In this document: positions 29,011 to 38,543 of the stretch, piece by piece | How the letters are laid out: every line of letters starts with the position of its first letter | Numbering within the stretch: position 1 is the stretch's first letter | Source of the DNA: Eubacterium plexicaudatum ASF492 | GTDB taxonomy: Bacteria; Bacillota; Clostridia; Lachnospirales; Lachnospiraceae | DNA length: 64,000 bases | Reading direction: 5' to 3' | Assembly: GCF_000364225.2 (NCBI RefSeq) | Contig: NZ_AQFT02000001.1 | Location: 6,283,851 to 6,347,850, forward strand | Translations under genes and position numbers: made by a program | Notes under the pieces: model-generated | Told to the model about the DNA's origin: nothing | Seen by the model: only the letters and a program-made list of their open reading frames with translations | Databases searched by the model: none

Positions 29011-29128
29011 GTTATAAATTCTTAAATCATTTAAGGATTATTTAATAAGTTCTCCATTATACTTATTCCATAATAAAGAAAAGAACGGCACAATGCAGGA
29101 ATATGCAGGGATAGAAAGGGGAATGGAG

Positions 29129-31474
29129 ATGTATCTGCAGATTTTGAAAAAAGATTTAAAGAGAAAAAAGACAATGAATCTGATTCTGTTCATTTTTATT
29201 GTTCTGGCAGCGACTTTTATTGCGGGAAGTGTCAACAATATGGTAACTGTTATGACAGCGCTGGACACGTTTTTTGATAAGGCGGAAGTTCCGGATCATC
29301 TGATTACCTTTGCGGATGCGGCACAGGCAGAACAGTTTGTGGAGTTTGCAAAAGAGCAAAAATACGAAATCAGACAGCAGGAAGTAATACAAATTGATCC
29401 GAAACAGATCGAAAAAAAGAGCGGAGAATTTGCTTATAACAATACGGCAGTTCTGGCCAGACTTGGGAATACGGTCAGGATTTTTGACAGTCATGATGAG
29501 GAAGTCACACAGATCAAAGACGGAGAGGTATACTTTGCGGTAAAAGTAATGGAAACGGAGCAATTAGCTGTGCAGGATCAAATCCGCATAACGGCAAACG
29601 GAGAAACAGGCAGCTATAAGGTTGCAGGAGGGGTACGGGATGCCATTTTCGCGTCGGAAATGGCTGGAATGACAAGAGTTTTTGTCAGTGATCATGATTA
29701 TGAATACTATAATACGGATAATGCGGAGCATTTATATCTGTTCTGTGTATATACGAAACAAGATGATTTTTCCGAAAAATTTAACAGTCTGGGATTAAAC
29801 GTGGTTATGAGTATCGGACAGGATGAGATCCGTATGCTGTATATGGTGGATATGGTTATTGCGGCTGTAATGATTGTCGTCAGTGTATGTCTGGTTTTAG
29901 TTTCACTTGTAATTCTTCGGTTTACCATTTTGTTTACCATGAGCGAGGAATTTCGGGAAATTGGCGTGATGAAGGCCATCGGTATTGCAAACCGGAAAAT
30001 ACGCGGGCTGTATGTAGTAAAATATTTTGCGATTTCTCTGGCAGGCGGCGGGCTTGGACTGCTTTTAAGCATTCCGTTTGCCAGATTGATGCTGGGAAAT
30101 CTGTCACAAAATATGATGATGGAAATCGAAGGGAATCTGCTCTGGAATGTTTTATGTGTTGCGGCAGTTGTGGCTGTCGTTGTATTGTTTGGTTATTCGT
30201 GTACAAGGAAAATCAAGGGATTTTCACCAATGGATGCGATACGCGGCGGAGAGAATGGAGAGCGATACGCAAGAAAAAGTGTGCTGACGTTTCATCGGTC
30301 CGGGCTGCCTGTGGTGTTATATCTGGCTCTGAATGATATTTTGAGCGGAATCAGGCGGTATGCGGCTCTGCTTTTAATATTTATAATAGGAATTCTGCTG
30401 GTCGTTATTCCGGTGAATACGATGAATACTTTGCAGTCCGATCAGCTGCTTGCATGGTTTAGTATGGCTCCGTGTGAGCATGTAATCAGCAAAGAACAGT
30501 TATTTAATGCAAACAGCAATAATCGTATGCGGATACAGGAACAGCTGGACGTAATCAGAGACCGACTGTCCGAACATGGAATTCAGGCACAGGTATATCA
30601 GGAGGTATTGTTCCGCATGAGCATTTCGTTTCAGGATAAGCAGGAATCCTCTCTGGCATTTCAGGGCATTGGAGATATTACGGCTGATCGCTATGCGTAT
30701 CTGGAAGGAAGCGCGCCGCAGGATGACGGTGAAGTAGGGATATCGCATTTGATTGCGGACAGATTAGGGGCGCAGATTGGAGATACCGTGTTGATTCGGC
30801 ATGCGGATCAGGAACGTTCTTATCTCGTAACCGCCATTTTTCAGACGATGAATAATCTGGGAGAGGGCATTCGCTTTTCCGAAAAAGACAAACCGGATTA
30901 CAGGTTTGTATTCGGAAGCTTTGGCGTACAGATCAAATATACGGATCAACCGGACAGCAGACAGCTGGAACGAAGAAAAGAGCAGCTGGCAGAGTGGTTT
31001 CCGGACTATGAGGTCTTTACAGCCGGAGAATATGTAGATGATATGATCGGAAATATCAGCGGACAGCTGCAGGGAATGAAATATCTGATTTTGATCGTTG
31101 TTTTGTGTATCAATATGCTTGTTACGGTACTGATGGTAAAAAGTTTTCTCACGAAAGAAAGAGGTGAGATTGCAATGCTCAAAGCACTTGGATTTCGAAA
31201 TCTGTCGCTGACGGTATGGCAGACGCTTCGGATCGGAATTGTGCTGTTTACCGCCTGTCTTTTTGGAACCTTGCTGTCCGCACCGCTTTCGCAGATTTGT
31301 GTAACACCTGTTTTTCAGATGATGGGTGCGCAAAGCATTACATTTGAAATCAGGCCGCTGGAAGTGTATGTACTGTATCCGCTTGTAGTATTTGCGGTAA
31401 CGGTACTGTCAGGTATGTGTGCGGCACTGCAGGTGAAAAAAATACCGGCATCCGATGCGTCAAATATAGAATAA
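29129..31474 (+). CDS. FtsX-type ABC transporter permease
   Basis: 781 residues. ATG 29129 has AAGGGG 7-8 bases upstream; ATG 29123 is a close alternative. TM1 at about 16-38, an extracellular region of about 180 residues, three helices at about 230-360 with the FtsX motif E-I-G-V-M-K-A-I-G, a central helix near 415, a second extracellular region, and three final helices with E-I-A-M-L-K-A-L-G. This is the duplicated MacB/FtsX-like layout used for export or removal of peptides and lipids from the membrane. Its ATPase, a response regulator and a kinase follow, as in antimicrobial-peptide sensing modules. Substrate unknown. Confidence 0.9.
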   Translation: MYLQILKKDLKRKKTMNLILFIFIVLAATFIAGSVNNMVTVMTALDTFFDKAEVPDHLITFADAAQAEQFVEFAKEQKYEIRQQEVIQIDPKQIEKKSGEFAYNNTAVLARLGNTVRIFDSHDEEVTQIKDGEVYFAVKVMETEQLAVQDQIRITANGETGSYKVAGGVRDAIFASEMAGMTRVFVSDHDYEYYNTDNAEHLYLFCVYTKQDDFSEKFNSLGLNVVMSIGQDEIRMLYMVDMVIAAVMIVVSVCLVLVSLVILRFTILFTMSEEFREIGVMKAIGIANRKIRGLYVVKYFAISLAGGGLGLLLSIPFARLMLGNLSQNMMMEIEGNLLWNVLCVAAVVAVVVLFGYSCTRKIKGFSPMDAIRGGENGERYARKSVLTFHRSGLPVVLYLALNDILSGIRRYAALLLIFIIGILLVVIPVNTMNTLQSDQLLAWFSMAPCEHVISKEQLFNANSNNRMRIQEQLDVIRDRLSEHGIQAQVYQEVLFRMSISFQDKQESSLAFQGIGDITADRYAYLEGSAPQDDGEVGISHLIADRLGAQIGDTVLIRHADQERSYLVTAIFQTMNNLGEGIRFSEKDKPDYRFVFGSFGVQIKYTDQPDSRQLERRKEQLAEWFPDYEVFTAGEYVDDMIGNISGQLQGMKYLILIVVLCINMLVTVLMVKSFLTKERGEIAMLKALGFRNLSLTVWQTLRIGIVLFTACLFGTLLSAPLSQICVTPVFQMMGAQSITFEIRPLEVYVLYPLVVFAVTVLSGMCAALQVKKIPASDASNIE

Positions 31475-31538
31475 ATCCGATAAATATGGAACTTGAAGGC
31501 AGAAATGAAAATGGTTAAAATAAAAGGAGATATTGCTC

Positions 31539-32306
31539 ATGGAAAATATATTGGAAGTGAAAGATCTGTGTAAGACATATATTGCCGACAAACGTCAGAA
31601 TCATGTGCTAAGAAATGTGAATCTGACAATTCGGGAGGGAGAAATGACTGCGGTTATGGGGCCGTCCGGATCGGGTAAATCCACACTTTTGTATACGGTG
31701 TCCGGCATGGATACGATTACGGCAGGAGAAGTACGGTTCTGCGGCAGAAATATTGCACAGCTGCCGGCCGCACAGCTGGCAGATCTGCGGCTGGATGAGA
31801 TGGGTTTTATTTTTCAGCAGATGTATATGCTGAAAAATTTATCGGTACTGGATAATATTGTGCTTCCGGCATGTCAGTCCAAGAAAAATACGGCAGACAG
31901 AAAGGAAAAGGTGCGGTTTGGGCAGGAGCTGATGCGCAGACTGGGTATTATTGAGATTGCGGATCATGATATTCATGAGGTGTCCGGCGGCCAGCTCCAG
32001 CGTGCCTGCATTTGCCGAAGTCTTGTAAACCATCCCAAAATGATCTTTGCCGATGAACCAACCGGAGCGTTAAATCGCAGTTCTTCCGAAGAGGTCATGG
32101 AGGAACTGGCCAAGATTAACGCAGATGGCACTGCGATTATGCTTGTAACACATGATATCAGAGTAGCGGCAAAATGTTCCAAGGTGCTTTATATCGTAGA
32201 CGGGAATATACAGGGCGAATATCGGTTTGAAACGCGTGCGAAAGACACCGGTCTGCGGGAAAGAGAGCGGGAACTGAACAACTGGCTGCTGGAGATGGGA
32301 TGGTAG
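31539..32306 (+). CDS. ABC transporter ATP-binding protein (LolD/MacB type)
   Basis: 255 residues from ATG 31539 (AAAAGGAGA upstream). Walker A G-P-S-G-S-G-K-S-T at about 40-48, Q-loop F-Q-Q-M, signature V-S-G-G-Q-L-Q-R-A at about 148-156, Walker B M-I-F-A-D-E-P-T-G-A-L-N and H-loop V-T-H-D. The signature begins V-S-G-G-Q, as in BceA/LolD-type ATPases that pair with FtsX-type permeases. Residues about 235-250 form an extra charged helix. It pairs with the permease ending 64 bp upstream. Confidence 0.92.
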   Translation: MENILEVKDLCKTYIADKRQNHVLRNVNLTIREGEMTAVMGPSGSGKSTLLYTVSGMDTITAGEVRFCGRNIAQLPAAQLADLRLDEMGFIFQQMYMLKNLSVLDNIVLPACQSKKNTADRKEKVRFGQELMRRLGIIEIADHDIHEVSGGQLQRACICRSLVNHPKMIFADEPTGALNRSSSEEVMEELAKINADGTAIMLVTHDIRVAAKCSKVLYIVDGNIQGEYRFETRAKDTGLRERERELNNWLLEMGW

Positions 32307-32368
32307 ATGCAGAACCCGGAAAAGAATCAGCGTAAATATAAAAGAATCAGGGAATGGAAACAGGCGGT

Positions 32369-33031
32369 ATGGCAGATATTTTAATTGTAGAAGATCAACA
32401 GGAACTGGCACGGCTGCTGAGTAGTTTTCTGCATGCGGAAAACTACTCAACGTGTATTGCCCACAGTGGGGAACAGGCGTTAGCGTTATTTGCATCAGGG
32501 GGTATCAAACTGGTGATTTTGGATGTTATGCTGCCTGGCATGGACGGTTTTGCGGTTTGCCGGAAAATCAGAAGTATGGATGACGTACCGATATTAATTG
32601 TCAGTGCAAAGAACCGAAAAGAAGATCAGCTGAACGGTCTGGTGTCAGGTGCGGATGACTATATTGAAAAACCTTATGATATTGATATTATGCTGGCGAA
32701 GATCCGTAATATTTTTAAATACAGATATTCGCAGGATGAAATTATGGACGGAACGCTTTGTCTGAATAAAATCAGACGCACGGTACACAAAAATGGGGTA
32801 TTGGTAGAGATGACGTCGAAAGAGTTTGATCTGCTGCAGCTTTTCATGGAGAATAAGGGAAAGGCGCTGCGCAAAGAGTATTTGTTTGGGCAGGTCTGGG
32901 GAATCGACAGCTTTTCGGAACCGCAGACGCTGACGGTGCATATCAAGTGGCTGCGGCAGAAGATCGAGGAAGATCCCAAAAGTCCGAAGCGGATTGTTAC
33001 GGTCTGGGGTGTCGGTTACCGTTTTGTGTAA
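32369..33031 (+). CDS. OmpR/PhoB-type response regulator
   Basis: 220 residues from ATG 32369; ATG 32354 is also possible and neither has a clear SD, which suggests coupling to the ATPase. Receiver domain with E-D at 8-9, phospho-acceptor Asp in L-V-I-L-D-V-M-L-P-G at about 47-56, Lys in I-E-K-P at about 97-100. C-terminal winged helix with L-T-V-H-I-K-W-L-R-Q-K-I and the V-W-G-V-G-Y-R-F-V end. It probably controls the upstream ABC genes in response to the kinase at 33065. Confidence 0.92.
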   Translation: MADILIVEDQQELARLLSSFLHAENYSTCIAHSGEQALALFASGGIKLVILDVMLPGMDGFAVCRKIRSMDDVPILIVSAKNRKEDQLNGLVSGADDYIEKPYDIDIMLAKIRNIFKYRYSQDEIMDGTLCLNKIRRTVHKNGVLVEMTSKEFDLLQLFMENKGKALRKEYLFGQVWGIDSFSEPQTLTVHIKWLRQKIEEDPKSPKRIVTVWGVGYRFV

Positions 33032-33064
33032 ACAAAAACGAACATTGAGGGAGTTGTAAACAGT

Positions 33065-34327
33065 ATGGAAAGCTATCGGAAGTTTGCTGCAGTTGTCTTA
33101 TGGATGACTGCAGTCATTTTTATAGGTGCTAATATTCGGATGTATCACTCGGCACAGGATTCACAGGAGCGCATGTATCGGGTAGAAATAGCCAGACTTG
33201 TGAAGGAAATCCAAAAAAATGGTTTTCAAAGCCAGGATTTATCCGATTTTGAACATATTTATCATGTGGAATGCCGTACGGAGATTGATCCGGAAGCATC
33301 TGACACCGTGCGGCAATTTTTTGAACAGACGGACAGCGACCATTGTTTTCGACTTATAAACGGCGTACTTTACCGGTTTGACTATACGATGCAATCTGCA
33401 TATACCTACCGGAATATGGCAAAAGCTGTGAATGTGTCACTGGCGGTTATGAGTCTGCTGCTTATATGTGTGCTGCTGTATATCAGGCAGACAATGATAA
33501 AACCTTTTGAGGCAATGAAAGATATTCCGTATGAACTTTCAAAAGGCAGACTGGCCGTTCCGCTGCCGCAGAATAAGAGTCGCTTTTTCGGCAGATTTCT
33601 GTGGGGCATTGATTTGCTGCGGGAAAATATGGAAGAGCGCAAAAGGCGGGAGCTTAAACTGCAGCGGGCGCAGAAAACACTGGTATTGTCCGTTTCACAT
33701 GATATTAAAACGCCGTTATCTGCTATAAAATTATATGCAAAAGTAATTTCCAGAAATTTGTACGAAGACGATGAGCAGCTTAAAAAAATTGCCGAAAACA
33801 TGGAAGCCAAGACCGATGAAATCGGAGGATTTGTGACGCAGATGATAAAGGCGTCCGGTGAAGACTTTTTAAATGTCGAAGTAGGGCAAGACGGATTTTA
33901 TTTATCACAGCTTGTAAAAAATATAGCAGGATATTATGAAGATAAATTAAAATTATTACATACGGATTTTATAATTGAACCATATGTGGAACGTCTGTTG
34001 AAGGGAGATTTTGACCGGAGTGTGGAAGTGCTGCAGAATATGATGGAAAATGCGATAAAGTATGGTGACGGAACAGGCATTGCGTTAAAATTTGGTGAAG
34101 AAGAGGACTGTGTGCTCGTAACGGTACAAAACAGCGGCAATACGCTGCCGGAATCAGAGCTTTTACATATTTTTGACAGTTTCTGGCGCGGTTCTAATGT
34201 ACAAAACAATGCGGGCAGCGGATTGGGACTTTATATTTGCCGCAGTCTGATGCATCGTATGGATGGGGATATTTTTGCGTATATACAAGATGGCGATATG
34301 TATGTGTCCGCCGTGTTTCGAAAATAA
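33065..34327 (+). CDS. Sensor histidine kinase
   Basis: 420 residues. TM1 at about 7-25, an extracellular sensor of about 95 residues, TM2 at about 120-140, a HAMP-like linker, then the H-box V-S-H-D-I-K-T-P-L-S at about 217-226, N-box M-M-E-N-A-I-K-Y-G at about 324-332 and G-box G-S-G-L-G-L-Y at about 380-386. The sizeable extracellular domain differs from the short BceS-type kinases, so it may sense a ligand directly. A good promoter for the next gene lies directly after it. Confidence 0.92.
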   Translation: MESYRKFAAVVLWMTAVIFIGANIRMYHSAQDSQERMYRVEIARLVKEIQKNGFQSQDLSDFEHIYHVECRTEIDPEASDTVRQFFEQTDSDHCFRLINGVLYRFDYTMQSAYTYRNMAKAVNVSLAVMSLLLICVLLYIRQTMIKPFEAMKDIPYELSKGRLAVPLPQNKSRFFGRFLWGIDLLRENMEERKRRELKLQRAQKTLVLSVSHDIKTPLSAIKLYAKVISRNLYEDDEQLKKIAENMEAKTDEIGGFVTQMIKASGEDFLNVEVGQDGFYLSQLVKNIAGYYEDKLKLLHTDFIIEPYVERLLKGDFDRSVEVLQNMMENAIKYGDGTGIALKFGEEEDCVLVTVQNSGNTLPESELLHIFDSFWRGSNVQNNAGSGLGLYICRSLMHRMDGDIFAYIQDGDMYVSAVFRK

Positions 34328-34343
34328 AAATTTCATACCAGCC

Positions 34344-34372
34344 TTGACCCGCTCTTTCAGGATGAGTATAAT
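34344..34372 (+). promoter_or_regulatory. Promoter of the chemoreceptor gene
   Basis: TTGACC (34344-34349), a 17-bp spacer and consensus TATAAT (34367-34372), 45 bp before the start codon. The spacing and both hexamers fit the housekeeping sigma factor rather than SigD. Confidence 0.75.
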
Positions 34373-34417
34373 GAATTTAGCATATTAAATCAGAATCTAC
34401 ATCAAAGGAGAAAACAT

Positions 34418-36112
34418 ATGGGAAAGAGAAAACATGGAGGGATCGGAAAAAACAGCCAGGAAGCACAGCTGCGCAGACTGGTGAAGCAGGTATTTATCAT
34501 TGCGGCTGTCGGTGTCGTATATATGCTGGGATTTGCAGCGTTTAACATTGTTTTATCAAATATGCAGACCGTTCAGCTGAATGCGGCGCTCGCGCTTGAT
34601 CAGTATCGGGTCGGCTCCAAGACGTTGACATATGAAGTGCGTTCCTATGCTGTTACAGGTGATCAGAAATATGCGGATGCATACATGAAAGAACTGAATG
34701 AGGATCAGAATCGGGAGAAAGCGAAAAAAGCGCTGGAAAAATGCGGACTTACCAAACAGGAGTGGGCAAGTCTGGATGAAATTGCCGGTTTGTCGGAAAA
34801 TCTTGTTCCATCCGAGGAAAATGCGATTGAAGCTGCCGGCAGGGGAGATCTGCAGGAAGCACAAAGACAGGTGTTCAGTTCGGAATATGCGGATGCGGTA
34901 GACCAGATCAACGCACAGACAGATGAGACGATCCGTTCCATTAATGCCCGTAAGGGGAGACAGCAGGCAATGATGAAGGTCATACAGATTATCCTTGTAT
35001 GTTTACTGATCGTTTCATTTGGCTATATTATCTGGCAGATTTTCCGGATTATCAAATTTGCTACGACAGAACTTCTGGAACCGATTAAGAAAGTATCCGA
35101 TCAGATGGCTGCACTGGCAGACGGGGACTTCAGGGAACCGCTGGACTTAAAGGAAGACGACAGCGAGGTCGGCAGTATGGTATCTGCGATTGCGTTTATG
35201 AAGCAGAACCTGCTGCATATGATTGAGGAGATTTCGCAGGTGCTGGAGTCTATGGGAAATGGAAATTATAATGTTCAACTGGAGCAGAATTATGTCGGAG
35301 AGTTTATAAAAATTAAAGATTCACTAAATATTATTATCAGCAAGATGCGTGAGACGCTGACAACGCTTAAGGAAGTATCGGTACAGATTGACAGCGGTTC
35401 GGAGCAGCTTGCGTATGCGGCAGAGGATCTGGCGGAGGGAAGTACGGATCAGGCGGGACAGGTATCCGAACTGGTGCATGTATTTGAAGATATGACGCAG
35501 ACGATGGAAAATAATGTCAAAAAAGCGCAGCAATCCGTAGACATTGCATCGAAGGCGGGCGTCACGTTGTCGCACGGCAATGCGAAAATGCAGGAACTGA
35601 AAACAGCGATTGGGGAGATCAGCAGATGTTCGGAACAGATCGGTACGATTATCGGTACGATCGAAGACATTGCGTCTCAGACGAATCTGCTGTCGTTAAA
35701 TGCGGCAATTGAGGCGGCAAGAGCAGGAGAAGCAGGCAAAGGTTTTGCAGTCGTGGCAGAACAGGTAAAGAGTCTGGCAGAAGAATCCGGCAAGGCGGCA
35801 GGAAAGACAACGAAGCTGATAGAAACGGCAATTGCAGCGGTGGACAGTGGAATTACGATTGCGGATGAGGCAGCGGCGAATATGGATGAAGTAATGGTAG
35901 GCGCCAGCGCTGCTACAGAGACGATGAGCCAGATTGCCGTTATGCTGCAAAATGATGTGGAACATATGCGCAAAGTCAGAACGAATCTGCAGCAGGTATC
36001 CGCGGTTGTGGACAACAATTCCGCAACTTCGCAGGAGACGGCAGCAGTCAGTGAAGAACAAAAGGCTCAGGTAGAGGCTATGGTAGATTTAATGGAAAAA
36101 TTCAAGTTCTAA
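34418..36112 (+). CDS. Methyl-accepting chemotaxis protein
   Basis: 564 residues. TM1 at about 23-47, an extracytoplasmic four-helix-bundle-like sensor rich in helices (48-188), TM2 at about 191-212, HAMP, and a signalling coiled coil whose hairpin tip reads E-D-I-A-S-Q-T-N-L-L-S-L-N-A-A-I-E-A-A-R-A-G-E. It would relay a stimulus to CheA/CheW; no other chemotaxis or flagellar genes are in the window. Flanked by its own promoter and terminator, so it is monocistronic. Ligand unknown. Confidence 0.95.
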   Translation: MGKRKHGGIGKNSQEAQLRRLVKQVFIIAAVGVVYMLGFAAFNIVLSNMQTVQLNAALALDQYRVGSKTLTYEVRSYAVTGDQKYADAYMKELNEDQNREKAKKALEKCGLTKQEWASLDEIAGLSENLVPSEENAIEAAGRGDLQEAQRQVFSSEYADAVDQINAQTDETIRSINARKGRQQAMMKVIQIILVCLLIVSFGYIIWQIFRIIKFATTELLEPIKKVSDQMAALADGDFREPLDLKEDDSEVGSMVSAIAFMKQNLLHMIEEISQVLESMGNGNYNVQLEQNYVGEFIKIKDSLNIIISKMRETLTTLKEVSVQIDSGSEQLAYAAEDLAEGSTDQAGQVSELVHVFEDMTQTMENNVKKAQQSVDIASKAGVTLSHGNAKMQELKTAIGEISRCSEQIGTIIGTIEDIASQTNLLSLNAAIEAARAGEAGKGFAVVAEQVKSLAEESGKAAGKTTKLIETAIAAVDSGITIADEAAANMDEVMVGASAATETMSQIAVMLQNDVEHMRKVRTNLQQVSAVVDNNSATSQETAAVSEEQKAQVEAMVDLMEKFKF

Positions 36113-36125
36113 TTTAATAAAAAGA

Positions 36126-36172
36126 GCGTGGCGTATTTTATTCGAAATGACAGAATAAAATACGCCTCTTTT
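36126..36172 (+). terminator. Terminator after the chemoreceptor gene
   Basis: A perfect 14-bp stem GGCGTATTTTATTC / GAATAAAATACGCC with a 9-nt loop, followed by TCTTTTATATTT. Confidence 0.88.
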
Positions 36173-36310
36173 ATATTTGTCTTTGCATCCGGGCATGCAG
36201 GCGACAAAATTCGAATGACAAAAGATGGCTGACGCTGTTATAATCTTTTATTACAGATATATAGTATACGATCCGGCATGAATGAGATAAAAAGAAAGAA
36301 GGAAAAAAGG

Positions 36311-37240
36311 ATGAATTATTATGATTGTCATGCAGACACATTAACGGAGATTCCGTTATCGGAAAATCTTATGCATAATACCTGCTGTCTGGATTTGGCC
36401 AGAGTTCGTAGTTTTGCGCATCATTATACACAGATTTTTGCAGTCTGGCGTGATCAGGAAGAGATACAAAGGCTGCAGCTGCCTGCGGAAGACGTGTTTT
36501 GGGAACTGTATGAACGTGCGATTCGGCTGATGTTGGAGCAGTCTGCCTATGCAGAGTGGTGTAAAGATGCTTCGGATATGCGCAAAGCACATATGCAGGG
36601 AAAAGCAGCCGTTTTTTTGTCCGTGGAAGATGTATCGGTAATGGGAAGCTATGTGGAACAAATCTGGGATCTGGGATTTCGATTTGCAATGCTTACCTGG
36701 AATTATGAGAACAGATATGGCTGCGGAGCCGTAACGGATCAGACAAAGGGTTTGACACAGGAAGGACGCACGCTTGTGAACCGGCTTGTTCGCCAAAAGA
36801 TTGTATTGGATCTGTCGCATTTATCGGACCAGGGCGTGGAAGACGTATTTGAGCTGACGGATTGTCCGGTTGTGGCGTCGCATTCCAATGTCCGTGAGAT
36901 TTGCAGCCATCCGCGTAATTTAAAACAGGAGCATATTCAGGAACTGATTCGAAGAAAAGGATTGCTGGGGATGAATTTTTACAAAGAATTTGTCGGAAAA
37001 CAGCCGGATACGGCCCAGCTTTTCAGACATGTGGACAGTGTTCTGGAACTTGGCGGAGAAGACATACTGACGTTTGGGGGAGACTTTGACGGCTGTGCGG
37101 CGCAGATGGTACAGGGAATCGCGGGAGTACAGTCCGTGCCTCGTCTGAGAACGGAGATGGAGCAGATATTCGGACAGGAAATTGCTGAAAAAATATTTTG
37201 GAGAAATGCAGATAGATTTTTGAACGAAAATCTTACATAG
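36311..37240 (+). CDS. Membrane dipeptidase family protein (peptidase M19)
   Basis: 309 residues from ATG 36311 (GGAAAAAAGG upstream). D-C-H-A-D-T at the N-terminus gives the first zinc ligands, L-S-V-E-D-V at about 100 the bridging Glu, D-L-S-H-L-S at about 172 and A-S-H-S-N-V-R at about 194 the remaining histidines, and F-G-G-D-F-D-G at about 258 the catalytic Asp region. M19 enzymes cleave dipeptides, including D-amino-acid-containing ones. No signal peptide is seen, so it is probably cytosolic despite the family name. Confidence 0.9.
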   Translation: MNYYDCHADTLTEIPLSENLMHNTCCLDLARVRSFAHHYTQIFAVWRDQEEIQRLQLPAEDVFWELYERAIRLMLEQSAYAEWCKDASDMRKAHMQGKAAVFLSVEDVSVMGSYVEQIWDLGFRFAMLTWNYENRYGCGAVTDQTKGLTQEGRTLVNRLVRQKIVLDLSHLSDQGVEDVFELTDCPVVASHSNVREICSHPRNLKQEHIQELIRRKGLLGMNFYKEFVGKQPDTAQLFRHVDSVLELGGEDILTFGGDFDGCAAQMVQGIAGVQSVPRLRTEMEQIFGQEIAEKIFWRNADRFLNENLT

Positions 37241-37261
37241 TTATGGTAAAAATGCGTTTAT

Positions 37262-37336
37262 TAGAGTGTGTCTTAAAATTGCTTTCTGTCAACTGTGACG
37301 CACAGTTGACAGAAAGCAATTTTAAGACACACTCTA
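37262..37336. repeat. Perfect 36-bp-arm palindrome (dispersed repeat family, copy 1)
   Basis: Arms of 36 bp (starting TAGAGTGTGTCTTAAAATT) are exact inverted copies around a 3-nt ACG loop. A related, diverged copy lies at 59313-59402. It sits between the dipeptidase stop and a separate terminator and has no T-run, so it is not an ordinary terminator. It has REP/MITE-like character. Confidence 0.85.
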
Positions 37337-37342
37337 GGAAAG

Positions 37343-37390
37343 CATGTAAGAAAACCTTGGATATAGGAGGTTTTTTTACATGTTTTTTTT
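37343..37390. terminator. Rho-independent terminator between dipeptidase and GntR genes
   Basis: CATGTAAGAAAACC pairs with GGTTTTTTTACATG (one mismatch) around a 12-nt loop and is followed by eight T (37383-37390). It would end the dipeptidase transcript. Confidence 0.75.
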
Positions 37391-37407
37391 AAAATTTAAA
37401 ATATATC

Positions 37408-37436
37408 TTGACAGTATCATTGTATTAGTGTATTAT
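37408..37436 (+). promoter_or_regulatory. Promoter of the gntR-ABC operon
   Basis: Consensus TTGACA (37408-37413), 17-bp spacer and TATTAT (37431-37436). The spacer and -10 carry two direct TGTATTA-like copies (37421-37435) that may be the autoregulatory site of the YtrA-type repressor it drives. Confidence 0.8.
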
Positions 37437-37476
37437 TTAGTTGGTACAGAAATACAAAAAGAAATGAGGTGAACAT

Positions 37477-37848
37477 ATGCCATGGAATTTGGATTCGGAT
37501 CGTCCGATTTTTATTCAAATACTGGAACGGATTCGCATGAATATTATCAGCGGAAAATATAAACCAGGTGAAAAGCTGCCGTCCGTGCGGGAACTGGCTG
37601 CAGAAGCAGCAGTAAATCCCAATACGATGCAACGTGCATTTGCGGAGCTGGAACGTACGGGACTTGTATATTCCAAGCGTACATGCGGAAGGTTTATTAC
37701 GGAGGATCAGGACATGATAGAATTATTAAAGGAAGATATTGCAAAGGAAAAGATCAGGCTGTTTTTGGAAAGTATGCAGCAGCTTGGTTATCGAAAAGAT
37801 CAGATTCTGTCGTTGATGCGGCAGTCAATGGAAGGGGAAGAGTCATGA
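37477..37848 (+). CDS. GntR family regulator (YtrA subfamily)
   Basis: 123 residues. Winged helix with P-I-F-I-Q-I at about 9-14, Y-K-P-G-E-K-L-P-S-V-R-E-L-A at about 27-40 and N-P-N-T-M-Q-R-A at about 47-54; the short helical C-terminus (about 45 residues) without an effector domain is the YtrA form. Such repressors sit first in, and regulate, a two-gene ABC operon, exactly as here. SD GAGGTG. ATGA overlap with the ATPase gene. Confidence 0.92.
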   Translation: MPWNLDSDRPIFIQILERIRMNIISGKYKPGEKLPSVRELAAEAAVNPNTMQRAFAELERTGLVYSKRTCGRFITEDQDMIELLKEDIAKEKIRLFLESMQQLGYRKDQILSLMRQSMEGEES

Positions 37849-38543
37849 GTACCATTTTAGAATGCAGGAAACTGACAAAACGGTATAAATCAAAAGAAGT
37901 GTTAAAGCAGGTAGATCTGAAGCTGGAAAGCGGGCATATTATCGGATTTTTAGGGCCAAACGGCAGCGGAAAGACAACGTTTATCAAAATGATCAACGGG
38001 CTGCTGACGCCTACGGAAGGAGAGCTGCTGTTCTGCGGTGAGAAGATCGGCGTAGAGAGCAAAAAGCATATCTCTTATCTGCCGGATCAGACGTATCTGA
38101 ATATGAATCAGAAAGTACAGGACATTATTGCTTTTTTTCAGGATTTTTATGAAGATTTTGAAGTGACCCGCGCTTATGATATGCTGGAAAAGCTTAAAAT
38201 TAGTCCGCAGGATCGGTTAAAAACATTATCAAAAGGAACAAAAGAAAAGGTTCAGCTTGTGCTTGTTATGAGCCGCAGGGCAAAACTGTATGTGCTGGAT
38301 GAGCCGATTGCCGGTGTCGATCCGGCAGCCAGAGATTACATTTTAAATACGATTATATCCAATTATGAGCCGGAGGCATCCGTATTGATTGCAACGCATT
38401 TAATTGCGGATATTGAAAATGTATTAGATGAAATTGTATTTTTAAGAGATGGGCAGATCGTATGTCATACATCTGTTGACGAAATTCGCGACAAAGAAGG
38501 AAAGTCTGTAGATGCGTATTTCAGGGAGGTATTTAAATGTTAA
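37845..38543 (+). CDS. ABC transporter ATP-binding protein (YtrB/EcsA-like)
   Basis: 232 residues from ATG 37845 (GGGGAAGAG upstream). Walker A G-P-N-G-S-G-K-T-T at about 38-46, a degenerate signature L-S-K-G-T-K-E-K at about 127-134, Walker B L-Y-V-L-D-E-P-I-A-G-V-D-P at about 147-159 and A-T-H-L. It energises the permease encoded by the next overlapping gene. The substrate of this class is mostly unknown; some act in cell-envelope stress. Confidence 0.9.
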   Translation: MSTILECRKLTKRYKSKEVLKQVDLKLESGHIIGFLGPNGSGKTTFIKMINGLLTPTEGELLFCGEKIGVESKKHISYLPDQTYLNMNQKVQDIIAFFQDFYEDFEVTRAYDMLEKLKISPQDRLKTLSKGTKEKVQLVLVMSRRAKLYVLDEPIAGVDPAARDYILNTIISNYEPEASVLIATHLIADIENVLDEIVFLRDGQIVCHTSVDEIRDKEGKSVDAYFREVFKC

